DNA of 64,000 nt from NCBI GenBank assembly GCA_016630905.1, contig WBMQ01000015.1:434001-498000 (forward strand), read 5' to 3'. Source of the stretch: Capillidium heterosporum (lineage: Eukaryota > Entomophthoromycota > Entomophthoromycetes > Entomophthorales > Capillidiaceae). The notes under the pieces were generated by a model that saw nothing but the letters and a program-made list of their open reading frames with translations, had not been told where the DNA came from and searched no databases. Positions 1-11,072 of the stretch are shown here, piece by piece. The position numbers and the translations under genes were made by a program. The number at the start of each line of letters is the position of its first letter. Positions within the stretch are counted from its first letter, which is position 1.

Positions 1-51
1 CCTCGAATAAAGATGTAAAAATAAGCACACTTACATACCTCACAGATTTAG

Positions 52-59
52 TATAAAAG
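52..59 (+). promoter_or_regulatory. TATA box of carboxypeptidase gene 1
   Basis: TATAAAAG lies 54 bp before the start codon at 106. The same octamer is 55 bp before the start of the neighbouring paralogue, and the surrounding TTTAGTATAAAAGG context is also shared. Confidence 0.7.
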
Positions 60-105
60 GGGCATTTGACCCACAAAGAACCCTTAAAATCAAAAGTCAC
101 TGACA

Positions 106-1356
106 ATGAAATCAATTTTAGCACTGGCGTTACTAGGACTGACCCTAGCCAATCAACAGGTATACAAGGGCCAGAAGGTGTACAGCTGTCAAGTCAAGAA
201 CAAGGAAGAGACAAAAGTATTTGACAATGTTGACGTCTGGAGCTATGATCCTAAGACCTTGACTTTCACCGCTAGGATCAAAAACCAAAATCGATTGAAG
301 GCCATCTCCAAGGTAGCTAAGTGTAAAGTTCTGATTGACGACCTCGATGCTCACCTCTTCAAATCCAAGCATCAAATAGAGAATTCGCTTAATGTCAATA
401 GTAGGATGAGTACTGCCAACTCCTTCTTCAGTGACTACCGGTCCTACGACACCATTAAATCAACTTTACAGCAGTGGGCAGTCGAAAATCCATCTTTGGC
501 CACCTTTATCCCAAGCATCGGTAAGTCTGCAGAAAGTAGAGACATCTTCGCGTTCACTTTGACCAACAAAGATACAGCCACCACCAAGAAAGCTATCTGG
601 TTCAACGGTGGTCTCCACGCCCGTGAGTGGATCGCTCCTACCACCACTCTCTACATCCTTCGCAAACTATTGGATGATGCCAATACCGCTCAGGTCAAAC
701 CTTTGTTGGACACTTTCGTTTTCCACTTCACTCCCCTATCCAATCCTGACGGTTACGAGTTTACAAGGTCGAGCTCAGGTGACCGTTGGTGGAGAAAGAA
801 CCGTAGTCGCAACGGTCTCTACTATGGCGTAGATTTAAACCGTAACTGGGATGAACATTGGGGGTTGACTGGGACTTCTACTGATCCTAGTGATGAAACC
901 TACCAGGGCAGATCCCCTGCCTCGGAACCGGAAGTTCAAGCCTTAGCCAAGTACGCCTTGAGCATCCCCAACGCCTATGGTGGTATCGACTTTCACAGCT
1001 ACGGCCAGTACGTATTGCGCAACTGGGGCTTTGCCAACAAGCTTTCGGCTAACGAAGAAATTTTGAAGCCTCTAGGTGATGCCATGCGTGACGCTTTTGC
1101 CACTAAAGGCTACAACTACACCTCTGAGACTTCAGCCCAGCTGTATCCTGCATCCGGCGGCCTTGATGACTGGATGGCTGCCAAGGCTAAGCTCGTATCC
1201 TTCACTATCGAGTTGTGCCCCGTCTATGGTTGGGAGTTTCTACTTCCTCCTTCCGAAATCATTCCATGTTCCGAAGGTGCCTACGCCGCCATCCTAACCT
1301 ACTCCAACTACTTGAAGGCTAATCCCAACATCCCCCCTAACACGCCTTTGCCTTAA
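106..1356 (+). CDS. Secreted M14 carboxypeptidase, B-type (copy 1)
   Basis: Intronless 416-residue zinc carboxypeptidase. Residues 1-15 form a signal peptide (MKSILALALLGLTLA), followed by an activation propeptide to about residue 110 and an M14A catalytic domain. Zinc ligands are visible as H171-x2-E174 in LHAREW and H297 in DFHSYG. The catalytic glutamate is E369 in TIELCP, the substrate tyrosine is Y347 and the substrate-binding pair is in DLNRNW. Counting back from E369 and Y347 (E270 and Y248 of the bovine enzyme), the S1' pocket residue 255 is D354. In this family Asp at that position gives carboxypeptidase B specificity for C-terminal Lys/Arg; Ile gives A-type. It probably acts outside the cell on proteins already cut by trypsin-like proteases. 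It heads a direct tandem with the copy at 2600. Confidence 0.95.
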   Translation: MKSILALALLGLTLANQQVYKGQKVYSCQVKNKEETKVFDNVDVWSYDPKTLTFTARIKNQNRLKAISKVAKCKVLIDDLDAHLFKSKHQIENSLNVNSRMSTANSFFSDYRSYDTIKSTLQQWAVENPSLATFIPSIGKSAESRDIFAFTLTNKDTATTKKAIWFNGGLHAREWIAPTTTLYILRKLLDDANTAQVKPLLDTFVFHFTPLSNPDGYEFTRSSSGDRWWRKNRSRNGLYYGVDLNRNWDEHWGLTGTSTDPSDETYQGRSPASEPEVQALAKYALSIPNAYGGIDFHSYGQYVLRNWGFANKLSANEEILKPLGDAMRDAFATKGYNYTSETSAQLYPASGGLDDWMAAKAKLVSFTIELCPVYGWEFLLPPSEIIPCSEGAYAAILTYSNYLKANPNIPPNTPLP

Positions 1357-2544
1357 ATTTTTGCGATAAAAGTTCATTTTATATATATACCTTTAATATT
1401 ATATAGTAAGTTTAATTGTCGTTTGATGCCTTTTTCACTTTTTAATAGACTTTCTAGAGTTTTGAAAAGCACAGAACTTCTAAATATATAGTTTCTCATT
1501 ATATAAAGTGATATTCCTATTCAGTTTTTCGTTAGTGTGCAAATGTGTAAATACTGTTATAAATCCATTATTTCGGTTCTATAACTCAAGCTAATAAGAA
1601 TACTATATTTCTTTCATCCTACATATCAACTCACTAGCTCAATATAAAAATGTATCGCAAATCTACTTTGAATATATCTATCGACTTTTTGGTAAAGCTT
1701 TATATTAAGCATATAACATATGGAGTTTTGGTCTAGATCGGATAAGTAGAAAGTAAGCGGCAGAAGGTTGGCATATAGTAAAAGGAAATAACAAGTCTAT
1801 CTAAACAAAAGGTCATACCTACTATCCATATTAAACTAGTTATACTCTCCCTACCCTTCAATGATAAGCCTAAACAGGAAAAGTAGTATATAAACTTGAT
1901 AGGAAATAATAGACATCACTCCATCCACATGGCCAAGTAGAATATTTACTAAAACTCCAAATCAACATACTCCGAGCAAAATAGTTACTGTTATGTTCAA
2001 ATAAGCTGGGTAAGTTTCTACAATTGAACTTGGAAAAAACTGCCCAACTTCTCTAAACAGAGAAATACAAGTTTATATCTTTAGTGATAAAACCCTTGGA
2101 TCTCGGCTTACAAAAATCAGATGGTATTGTGATTAGCCTAATATCAAGCTCCAACAGACCATGAGTAGTAAGTCATCGGTAGCTACAGGAATGGATATAG
2201 TGCACTGTCCAGAAAATCTGGGTATGATTATACAAGTCAAATTGTAAGAAATAGCGCTTATTTTCAGAACAGCTTAGTTATTGTTTTACAAGGCATATTT
2301 CAAAATTTACTATTAGTAGTTTAAATAGCCTAGCTAGTCACTCGTTTGATACTACTATCTATAGGATTCCTATTATGGTAAACTGCTGTCTTATACTTTA
2401 GCTAACTAAAAATATGACCACTATCTACTGCTTTGAGACCAGCACGTCATAAAGCCTATAAACAAAAGGTAATGCACAAGACAAAAATTAAATCTACTCA
2501 AAGATGAAAAGGTAAATACAATTGGCGATATTGCACAAATTTAG
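1357..2544. other. Intergenic, no gene recognised
   Basis: AT-rich spacer between the tandem carboxypeptidases. I see no conserved coding exon, RNA gene or repeat. The last bases carry the promoter of copy 2. Confidence 0.6.
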
Positions 2545-2552
2545 TATAAAAG
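2545..2552 (+). promoter_or_regulatory. TATA box of carboxypeptidase gene 2
   Basis: TATAAAAG 55 bp before ATG 2600. An upstream in-frame ATG at 2522 precedes this box, so it cannot be the start. This fixes the start at 2600, whose product begins with the same signal peptide as copy 1. Confidence 0.7.
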
Positions 2553-2599
2553 GAGACACTAACCCGCCAAAAAATATCTACAATCCAAATCAACTTACC

Positions 2600-3844
2600 A
2601 TGAAATCGATTTTAGCACTGGCGTTACTGGGACTAACCTTAGCCAATCAACAGGTATACAAGGGCCAAAAGGTGTACAACTGCCAAGTCAAGAGCAAGGA
2701 AGAGACAAAGGTATTTGACAACGTAGACGTCTGGAACTACGATTCAAAGACCTTGACCTTCACCGCACGTATTGAAAATCAGGGCAGATTGGACACAATC
2801 TCCAAGGTAGCTAAGTGTAAAGTTCTGATTGACGACCTCGATGCCCACGTTTCCAAACTGGAACAAGCTAGTCAAAACTCGGTTGATGTCAACAGCAGAG
2901 CAAGCACAGCTGATCCTTTTTTTAGTAATTACCAATCTTATGCTACCACCAAGTCTACTTTACAACAGTGGGCAACTGCCAATCCTAACTTGGCCACTTT
3001 CATTCCAAGTATCGGCAAGTCGGTGGAAGGTAGGGATATCTTCGCCCTCACCTTGACCAACAAGGCCACTACCACCACCAAGAAAGCTATTTGGTTCAAC
3101 GGAGGTTTACATGCTCGTGAGTGGATTTCTCCAGCTACTACCGTCTACATCATTCGTAAACTATTGGATGATGCCAACACGGACCAAGTCAAAGCCTTAC
3201 TGGATACCTTCATCTTCCACTTCACTCCACTATCTAACCCCGATGGTTATGAGTATTCTAGATCAGGTGACCGCTTATGGAGAAAGAATCGTAGTCGCAA
3301 CGGCTCCAGCTACGGTGTAGATTTAAACCGCAATTGGAATGATCACTGGGGCGTATCTGGATCTTCGACCAATCCTAACGATGAGACTTACCAAGGTAGA
3401 TCCCCTGCTTCGGAACCGGAAGTTCAAGCTTTGGCCGCCTACGCTTTAAGTATCCCCAATAGGTACGGTGGCATCGATTTCCACTCCTACGGACAAACCA
3501 TCCTTAGAAATTGGAGTTGGGTCAACAGAGTATCGTCCAACGAAAAGATTTTGAAGCAATTGAGTGATTCGATGGTCAAGGCTTTTGCTACTAAAGGGTA
3601 CACCTATACTTCACAGACTGCAGCTCAATTGTACCCTGCTTCTGGTGTTATAGACGACTGGATGGCTGCTAAGGCTCAAATGGTCTACTTTGTCGTCGAG
3701 CTGTGTCCCGTATCTGGCTCTGGTTTCCAGCTACCTGCTTCCCAAATTGTTCCATGTGCTGAAGGTGCCTACGCCGCAGCATTGACTTACTCTAACTACT
3801 TGAAGGCTAACCCCAACATCCCTCCTAACACGCCTTTACCTTGA
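2600..3844 (+). CDS. Secreted M14 carboxypeptidase, B-type (copy 2)
   Basis: Intronless, 414 residues, a close paralogue of copy 1 in direct tandem. The open frame runs upstream to 2522, but the TATA box lies inside that extension and the signal peptide starts at 2600, so 2600 is the start. It has the same order of parts: signal peptide, propeptide, M14A domain with H171/E174 in LHAREW, DFHSYG, the DLNRNW substrate site and the VVELCP glutamate. The S1' position is Asp in YPASGVIDDW, again predicting a preference for C-terminal basic residues. The Gly-Gly of copy 1 is Gly-Val here, a difference next to the pocket that may tune specificity. Confidence 0.95.
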   Translation: MKSILALALLGLTLANQQVYKGQKVYNCQVKSKEETKVFDNVDVWNYDSKTLTFTARIENQGRLDTISKVAKCKVLIDDLDAHVSKLEQASQNSVDVNSRASTADPFFSNYQSYATTKSTLQQWATANPNLATFIPSIGKSVEGRDIFALTLTNKATTTTKKAIWFNGGLHAREWISPATTVYIIRKLLDDANTDQVKALLDTFIFHFTPLSNPDGYEYSRSGDRLWRKNRSRNGSSYGVDLNRNWNDHWGVSGSSTNPNDETYQGRSPASEPEVQALAAYALSIPNRYGGIDFHSYGQTILRNWSWVNRVSSNEKILKQLSDSMVKAFATKGYTYTSQTAAQLYPASGVIDDWMAAKAQMVYFVVELCPVSGSGFQLPASQIVPCAEGAYAAALTYSNYLKANPNIPPNTPLP

Positions 3845-4359
3845 GTGTACTTTGCAATGAATATATATTTTAAATGTTTGATTTCTTATCGATTGTATGT
3901 TAAGTTTATAAGTTGTTAGTTGCCTTAATTAAGCTCAGTGTTGCCTACCTTAAATTACATCCTACCAGAACTGGACAATACATCTTGAATAAATGGATGC
4001 ATATAGGCAAGAGAAATTAGTGGATGTGTTAATAGTCAAGATTCCTAAAGTTGTAGAATATACTAGGCTTACCCAAAACTTTCTATTCAAAAGGCTTATA
4101 TCAAGCTTGATAAAGCTAGTTAAACTATTTGAAGTAAACTTATCATTCAGTTCATATTAATACTAGTGATTTAACTAGATTTAATCTATTTGGTATCTTA
4201 TATGACAATGATTATTAGTTCAAAATACAGCTTCAGCAATTGCAGTAGTGGTAGATGTACGTTGTCAAATTGCCATATTTCAACAAGTTGTCGAAACATT
4301 TGCTTTGACATAAATTTTACAGACTAGAGAGAGGAAACAAATGTATAATTTACTATATT
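3845..4359. other. Intergenic, no gene recognised
   Basis: AT-rich spacer; nothing supported. Confidence 0.6.
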
Positions 4360-4929
4360 ATGTACACTAGCTGGCCTACTCGCTCCATAGCAGCAGCAGC
4401 TTCGGCATGGGGGAATGTTAGCAGGGTTTCTTTCAGTGATGCTCATCATAAAGAACCTTCAGAGCCTACTGTAGAAAAGTTTTCAGAATCTATCCAATCA
4501 GCAAGTCCAAATTGGATAGTGATCAAAAGCAAGCCATTATTCCAAGCAAAACTCGTCTTCTCAGCAACAAAGTACAGAATCATGGTGCTGGTCCAATTCC
4601 AAAAACTACTAAAGCGAACGCTGATCCACTCCAACCTCAAAAAGTCGGAAACCGCCTTCCTATACATAGGCAACCTACCTACCACCTACAAGCCCTCCGC
4701 TATTAAAGACATCTTTTCCAAAAAGGTGCCCATCCATTTCTTAAACGTGCCCAGGAATAAAGAAGGCAGCCACAAAGGCTACTGTTTCGCCCATGTAGAT
4801 GAGGAGTGTGTCGAGTGGTTCTTCAAGAAGTTCAATGGTTATGAGATAAACGGTAAGAAGCTGTATATCGATAGAGCTAATAGGAGGAGTATTATACCAG
4901 TTGGCAAGGACTTTAAACCGGGGAGGTAG
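4360..4929 (+). CDS. Single-RRM RNA-binding protein, N-terminus uncertain
   Basis: The C-terminal about 80 residues form one RNA recognition motif: RNP2 is FLYIGNLP and RNP1 is KGYCFAHV, followed by a short basic tail ending PVGKDFKPGR. That part is secure. The preceding about 105 residues are less so. They read open from ATG 4360 in the same frame, but between about 4500 and 4640 the frame one base earlier gives a more typical hydrophilic RRM-protein linker (DSDQKQAIIPSK through PLQPQ) and would join the RRM by a one-base skip in the A-run near 4641. The true start may therefore lie in an unrecognised upstream exon. No particular RRM family could be named; small nuclear or nucleolar RNA-binding proteins of this build are common. 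Confidence 0.65.
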   Translation: MYTSWPTRSIAAAASAWGNVSRVSFSDAHHKEPSEPTVEKFSESIQSASPNWIVIKSKPLFQAKLVFSATKYRIMVLVQFQKLLKRTLIHSNLKKSETAFLYIGNLPTTYKPSAIKDIFSKKVPIHFLNVPRNKEGSHKGYCFAHVDEECVEWFFKKFNGYEINGKKLYIDRANRRSIIPVGKDFKPGR

Positions 4930-6114
4930 GTGTGTATGCTTATAGTTTTTAATTTATAGATGAGATAGACAATAGGTAGCAGATATTCGTCTAATAAAAG
5001 GTACATTTTATTATTTTAAATAGATTTGATATAAATTTTTGCTAAATTTTACATTTATCTAAGTTATTAGATGAAATGATTTTTATTAGGAGTCTTTTGA
5101 TTTCCAAATGTAGATTAGCTTAAGTTTAAAGTATAGAGTATATTTGTTTTGAAATCAATATATACTGATCCTATTAGATATAGAGACTAGTAGAACTACT
5201 AATTTAACTTCATCGTTAAATTTCTTTTGTAGCACTTTCATGTATCTTTTTGTAAATTATTAAACTGAAATAACATCAACGTTCAAGCTATTTCTTATGA
5301 AATTTGACCAACTTACTGGGTAAGATTTTGGGTTCTGTCTTTATTTGGAGATCTCCTAATAGAACTCGTTCAAAGCTTGATGGAAAGAAAACTACATCAA
5401 TACTAGAGCAGAATTTATCTTTACAGGTATGTATACGATAAACGTAAGAAATAAATAAGACTAAGAAGCCTATTTATTTATTAATGTTTATTATAGACTC
5501 GAGCCTGGTAAGAAATTACTGCTATGAGGTTGAGATCTAACTTTTACAAACTAGATTTTTTGATGGTGAACTTTTGAAGCCTGAAGATTACAATATTCAT
5601 CTCCCACCTCTAATTTCTTTCAAATTGATATGAAACCTTCAATCCATACCTTCAACTGGTAAAAGAACTGTGGTATAGTACAATGCACTTCCTAATTTCA
5701 TTATTATTCAAGGTAGAAAACCTGCCTAAAGATAGTTATTGTATTTTTAGCTTATCAAACTATGAAATTTCATGTTCATTTTTTTCCTGCAACTTTAGAG
5801 GTAGGCACTGAAAAAGTTTACTGAGTCAATAGTTGTAGATAAATTGGATGGGTTCATCAACAAATCATTGGGATGAAATTATTGTAAAAAGGTAGATTTC
5901 TATTTACAAGGGTTACTGTCAGCTTTACTATCGGTACCTATATAGAGAACTCTACCAGCCACTACTAAAACAAAGTGAATTTTTCTTTCCATTTGAGCTC
6001 AACTCCACTTCATAAACTTCTAAGCTTGCTAATTTATTCAAGTTGGATCGTTGAATCTATCGGTTCGGGTATAAATGCTGCTTTTTTACTTTCAGTGTCC
6101 TAGAATGGACCTAC
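4930..6114. other. Intergenic, no gene recognised
   Basis: AT-rich, stop-rich in all frames I read. It may hold further decayed 3' parts of the minus-strand gene beginning at 6115, but I cannot support any exon. Confidence 0.5.
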
Positions 6115-7660
6115 TCAAGCTGCTGGTATTGCTATTCTCCGATCCAAATAGCCATACTCGATAATCTCATCGGGGATATCGTAGGCAATAGTGCTAAGTT
6201 CAAAACTATTACCCAAATGCCCTATCTTGAAACGAGGCGTATACTCCAGGTGATGGACCTTACCGACATTTGTGCTAGAGCTTATTAATGCAATGTTGTC
6301 TTTGTGTATAGTCATAAAGTTCCTTTCGAAGATTGACGATAGATTGAATTAGGAATTTCCCTTTTCAGCTAGGGCTTCGAAGTAGTAGTAATCTAAGCAA
6401 TGGTAGCAGGAGCCTTCATATATACTTTCAAAAGTTGAACTTTCATTAAGTTTCTAAGGTATAAGATGCTGATGTCGATAGGACCAGTCTTGCTATAAAT
6501 GTAGGTGTAGTCCAAATTAGCTATCTTGATTAATCCTTTCCCCTCAATTCTTAAAGTATTGATAATAACTCGTGAGTTTTGATTCCCTATAGTGCAATTT
6601 AAAGTAGCTTCCATTTGTGTCGGATAGGCATACCTTCCCTCTACTATAAATCAATAGGTATTCCACTTCTCTATAGCAGCCTTTATATAGAAACGAATAG
6701 TTGCCAACATCCTACCTTATCAACTTTATCTTTAAATCTCTCAAAACTTTGAACTATATCTGAATCACTGGAATTTAACCAATCCTTGCTCGCTTGTATG
6801 TTGCGGATACGAATAAGTTCATCTGTGTGGATGTAAATGTGATACACTTTGATGGAGCGGATAGCTACTGTACTTTAGGATTTTATAGATAGACTGTTGG
6901 AGGTGGTACTAATGCTAAAAGGTGCATCTACACAGTTAAAGTTTCCAGAGGAATACTATACTGAAGCTTTCCAAGCTTTGTGGAAAGTCGATCATAAGTT
7001 AACAACCAACCTTTTCACTGGATGTGAATTGTTTAGATAGAGTCTTGACGTATAATTGATATCCATCCTCCAAAGCAGAGTATCTTTTAAGCTATCTAAG
7101 ATTTCTTGGTTCAACGTATCAATTTTGTAAGATACCTTTAGATCAATTGAGTCATCATACTGAATAATGTAAACTTCACTACTATTATCGGATTAGCATG
7201 TATATGAGTTTTATAATGTCTTGCAGCTCTTATCCCCAACAAACTTGAAGCTGATGACTACTTTTAGATCCAGCGTAAAACTACAGAAATATCAAAGTGA
7301 GTACTCTCCGTCATAGCTATAGTATTTATATATTATGCAATTTGGCAGCTTTCTAGCCCTCAACTGGGAGTAGGCTCTATCTTTGATATAAGTGGCAACT
7401 AATATTCAAACAAGTACTCCAAGAACAGCAGCAGTTTCTTGATGTTGGAAGAGTTAGTTCTACTTAATACATCATGACTATATAAAGTAAAAGCTACTTA
7501 TTATTTACAAAACTTTCAAAGTATCTTTTGAGAGGTTAGGAGCACCAACCACATCATTTATAAGCTTATCTTCCATCTTGGGTCTAAAGAAAAGCTGTAT
7601 GGTATACTTTGATCCACTATATTGAATTCTATAGCTAAGCTTATACTTCAAAAAAAATTA
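6115..7660 (-). pseudogene. Decayed multi-exon gene of unknown family
   Basis: On the minus strand a chain of protein-like segments runs in order from about 7650 to 6115 with intron-like breaks: a stretch containing SKYTIQLFFRPKMEDK, a hydrophobic KKLLLFLEYLF segment, a segment starting EVYIIQYDDSIDLK, one with HIYIHTDELIRIRNIQASKD, one with EATLNCTIGNQNSR through TGPIDISIL, and a last piece ending DRRIAIPAA. Joining them needs several frame changes, and there is an in-frame TAA at 6875-6877 inside an otherwise continuous exon. The best reading is a recently decayed gene. The alternating hydrophobic pattern with TGPIDISI suggests a beta-rich surface protein (DUF4097-like repeats come to mind) but no family signature is certain. 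Confidence 0.4.
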
Positions 7661-8422
7661 CAGAAATTTGAATTTCCATTCTTTAGATTAACTATGGTTG
7701 TTCCAAAATAACTTGCCTTCCATTATCGAATATATATGCGTATTACGCTTATTTTTATATACCTTGATTCAGTAAGATCAACTTTGTTTGTCCTACTCTA
7801 AATATAATAGACAACAATACGAAATTATATGAATTGTCTGTAGCTTGTAAATCGATTCATCGAAAAAAATTTGTTAAAAGAATATAGCTAGTTATTCAAC
7901 TCCTTGTAGGTATAAATTGTTGGGATAAAGTTATCTTAATGTTGTTCTTATAGCATTTTGTTGGTATATCCATATACTTGTGCTATTGGTCTTTTGATCG
8001 CTAACTTGCCCATATTGTGATAAGCTATCATATAAACAAACTAGCAAATTAAGTTGGAAGAATCAAATGAAGCAATAGTACTAATTTGTTATAAGTTTTC
8101 ATAAGAATCACAAGCAATCCCAGTTTTCAGAAGCAAAATCCAATCAGACCTCCACAGTCACCTTTGTTTCCTTCATTTTCCATTCTAGAAGCTACAGTTT
8201 CCTCAGCTTTGTACAAATTGGATGGATGCCCAACTCAATGATAAAACACCTCTTTTAGACAAGTGCATCAACTTTTTCAGTAAAATACCAATTAGCCTTT
8301 CAAGGACTTTTATTAAATAGGGTGCACGGTAGTAAGCGCGGTGGTCACCACAATTAACTTGCCTGATGCTCCAACATTCACTCTACACCAATACATTATC
8401 CACGCTCATAACTACTTTCAAG
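7661..8422. other. Intergenic, no gene recognised
   Basis: AT-rich spacer upstream of the sphingomyelinase gene; nothing supported. Confidence 0.55.
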
Positions 8423-8430
8423 TATAAAAG
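8423..8430 (+). promoter_or_regulatory. TATA box of acid sphingomyelinase gene
   Basis: TATAAAAG 45 bp before ATG 8468. It lies inside the longer open frame that begins at 8366 and so argues for the internal start. Confidence 0.6.
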
Positions 8431-8467
8431 GCTACCTCTTTTTCTCTCACTATGGACTCGATTCAAG

Positions 8468-10261
8468 ATGAACTTTAAACTGTTGGTAAGTTTGGTGTTC
8501 AGTGCTCTCGCCTTAACAGAAAGTAAGAAGTGTTCCAACGACAACCTTGGCTTCAAGTTACCGATTATCGCCTCGACTGCCGATCTCAACCAGTATCAAA
8601 CCAATGTTACTTTAGCTCTACAGAATTTGAATCATGATTACAGCAAATTCAACTTGTTGACAGTTTTAGCTGGAGTCTATACGGAGACCAAGTTCAAATG
8701 CGACGCCTGTAAGATAAGCGTAAAAGCCAGCGCAGCTTACGCGAAGCATAAGGGAAGCAAGCAAAAGTTCATCTCTGGCTTACAATACCTGTGTCAAGAT
8801 CAGCCCGGACATCCAAAGCTAGTATGCAAAGGCTTTATCCATTCCTTAGGTCCGGTACTCTATGACGTACTATCCAAGCTGGATACCAACAACTCCAACA
8901 ATCTACAGGCTGCCTGTTTCGCCTACGGAAACAAATGTGCTATGCCTGATATCAGTTTACCCAATATAGTTTTACCAGTCAAGACCCAACCCAACCTACC
9001 ATATAAGCCTAGTGGTAAGTTCAAGTACCTCTTGCACATCGCCGACCCCCACTATGACTTAGAATATACTGTCGGTTCGGAAGCCGAATGTGACCGACCC
9101 ATCTGTTGCCAGCACGACAGCAAGGCTGGGGCTTCCAACCAGACCATCATCCGACCTGCCAGTAAGTGGGGTGACTATAGATGTGACAGCCCTCGCTTAC
9201 TTTTGGAATCCATCTTCCGATCCATAAAGAAAGCCAACCAGAAGTATAACTTTGACATAGTCATCTTCACTGGGGATGTTGTAGCTCATGATTCTTGGAA
9301 AGAATCTGTATCAAAATCCAAGTTCATCGAGGAGAACGTTTACCGCATCATCGACGCCAACTTGGATCCCAAGAAAACGCAGTTCTATCCCTCCATCGGG
9401 AATCATGAATCCATACCCTCTGACCAGTTTCCACTATTGGAAGACACCGGCTATCCATCCTTCTTCCTCTACTCCTTCATGGCCGATCAGTTCAAATCTT
9501 GGTTACCTAAGCAGGCTTTGGATTCGTTTAAGAAAGAGGGGTACTACTCCATAGACCATACTGATAAGCTTAAAGTCATTGTACTCAACAACAATTTATG
9601 TTACAAAGCTAATTTGTACCTTCTTCTTAGTCTGACGAACCCCGATCCTGATTATATGCTCAAGTGGTTGGTAAAAGAACTTCAAATCGCTGAGGATAAG
9701 GGTATGAAAGTTTATCTAACCTCCCACGTACCTCCTGGCAACGTAGACTGCTACTATCACTTTTCCAAACAGTACTACAGGATCATACAGCGGTACTCCA
9801 ACACTATTGTCAGTCAGTTCTACGGCCATACCCACACCAACGAATTTGAACTATTTTACAAGGATAACCAACCTATCAACCATGCCTATCTCACCTCATC
9901 GATAGCTCCTTTACATGATACCAACCCTGGCTACAAGGTCTTCAAAGTTGATGCTGAAACTTACCAAGTTGTAGATTATTACCAGTACTACTTTGACCTT
10001 AAGAAATCGTCCAAATGGGATAAGGATGCCGCACAAGAGTTATTGTACAGTGCTAGTGAATATTACCAGGTTGAGGATCAATATTTGACGCCTAAGTTTT
10101 GGCATGGGTTCGTAGAAAAACTGGAAAATAATAAGACGTTGTTTGACGATTATTTCAACAAACGTACTCTGAATGGCAATTTGAAGCAAAAGTGCGATGA
10201 GGTGTGTAGGAAAAAGTTTATCTGTACTTTGAAAGCAGGTAGATCTTCCGACTTGTGCTAG
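8468..10261 (+). CDS. Secreted acid sphingomyelinase-like phosphodiesterase
   Basis: Intronless, 597 residues from ATG 8468. The frame is open to 8366, but a TATA box lies between and the product from 8468 begins with a clean signal peptide (MNFKLLVSLVFSALALTES). After it comes a saposin-B type domain (about 50-160) with paired cysteines (CDACKIS, LCQD, LVCKGF, ACFAYGNKC). The calcineurin-like metallophosphatase core follows, with metal ligands in IADPHYD (D193, H195), FTGDVV (D270), GNHE (N312, H313), TSHVPPG and GHTHT (H454, H456). This saposin plus phosphatase order is that of acid sphingomyelinase, which splits sphingomyelin to ceramide and phosphocholine. The Cys-rich tail (CDEVCRKKFIC) also fits the family. 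It probably works outside the cell or in the vacuole. Confidence 0.92.
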   Translation: MNFKLLVSLVFSALALTESKKCSNDNLGFKLPIIASTADLNQYQTNVTLALQNLNHDYSKFNLLTVLAGVYTETKFKCDACKISVKASAAYAKHKGSKQKFISGLQYLCQDQPGHPKLVCKGFIHSLGPVLYDVLSKLDTNNSNNLQAACFAYGNKCAMPDISLPNIVLPVKTQPNLPYKPSGKFKYLLHIADPHYDLEYTVGSEAECDRPICCQHDSKAGASNQTIIRPASKWGDYRCDSPRLLLESIFRSIKKANQKYNFDIVIFTGDVVAHDSWKESVSKSKFIEENVYRIIDANLDPKKTQFYPSIGNHESIPSDQFPLLEDTGYPSFFLYSFMADQFKSWLPKQALDSFKKEGYYSIDHTDKLKVIVLNNNLCYKANLYLLLSLTNPDPDYMLKWLVKELQIAEDKGMKVYLTSHVPPGNVDCYYHFSKQYYRIIQRYSNTIVSQFYGHTHTNEFELFYKDNQPINHAYLTSSIAPLHDTNPGYKVFKVDAETYQVVDYYQYYFDLKKSSKWDKDAAQELLYSASEYYQVEDQYLTPKFWHGFVEKLENNKTLFDDYFNKRTLNGNLKQKCDEVCRKKFICTLKAGRSSDLC

Positions 10262-11072
10262 GGTAATAAAGTTGACTGTATAGTTAAAACGCATCTTTAA
10301 GTTTTGAAGAAATTTTGTAGGTACGAGGATGAACTAGTATACATACATTGGATTTCTTGATAAAGAACAGTAATAAACTACAATTTATACAATGCAAATT
10401 CAATCAAATATCTAAACTAATCCTTCTAGCTGATCTTTCAGTCCAATTTTAAGTTGTAGATATCATCCAAAAAGGTTTATCAAGGGATATTTGAGCTAAT
10501 AGATTTTATAGTATTTTTATATTAGTGAAGTTGGAGTCTTGTCTTGATTTTAGCATTGGATAAAGTAGAGCTCTGTTAGTCTATAGTATACTCCTACGAC
10601 AAAGATATAAAATTTAGATATATATAGGGGAGGGTAGCTATTGTTATTTATAAATCAAATGGTGTTTTTAATTGGATATGAACTTTCATATCCAAGAACT
10701 AAAGACCTTAAGTTGATGAGTATAGAAGTTTGAAAGAAATCAGTTATCAAATAGACTTGATTAGGATTTTTAAGGTGTATTGTAGGTTTAAAATAATGTG
10801 AATTGTCTATAAAAATAAAAAAATATCTATTGAAAAAGCTAGTAGCAAGAGATAAATGTCTGTAGGTTGGAGTATTCGAAAACAAAATTCAGCAACTAGC
10901 TATCTAAAGTTGCTTGGGGTGCCAACCCTTCCAAAAGACCCTGCCAATAGAAACCTATTCTATTGGCTAGTACAATATACACCCAAACATCAAAATTTGG
11001 AAATCCAATTTCTCATCAAAGCTTCAACTTCAAACTTCAAGAAAGTTAACTTCTCTATCAAAACTTTATAGA
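10262..11072. other. Intergenic, no gene recognised
   Basis: An open frame at 10856-11071 ends just before URM1 but shows no domain or codon pattern that I trust. Otherwise AT-rich. Confidence 0.5.

Noticed and set aside
2522..2599. Upstream in-frame start for carboxypeptidase copy 2
   Set aside because: The TATA box lies inside this extension, and the signal peptide shared with copies 1 and 3 begins at 2600.
8366..8467. Longer N-terminus for the sphingomyelinase
   Set aside because: It would place a basic stretch before the signal peptide, and a TATA box lies within it.
10856..11071. Open frame of 71 codons just before URM1
   Set aside because: No motif, and it abuts the URM1 start; most likely the URM1 5' region.
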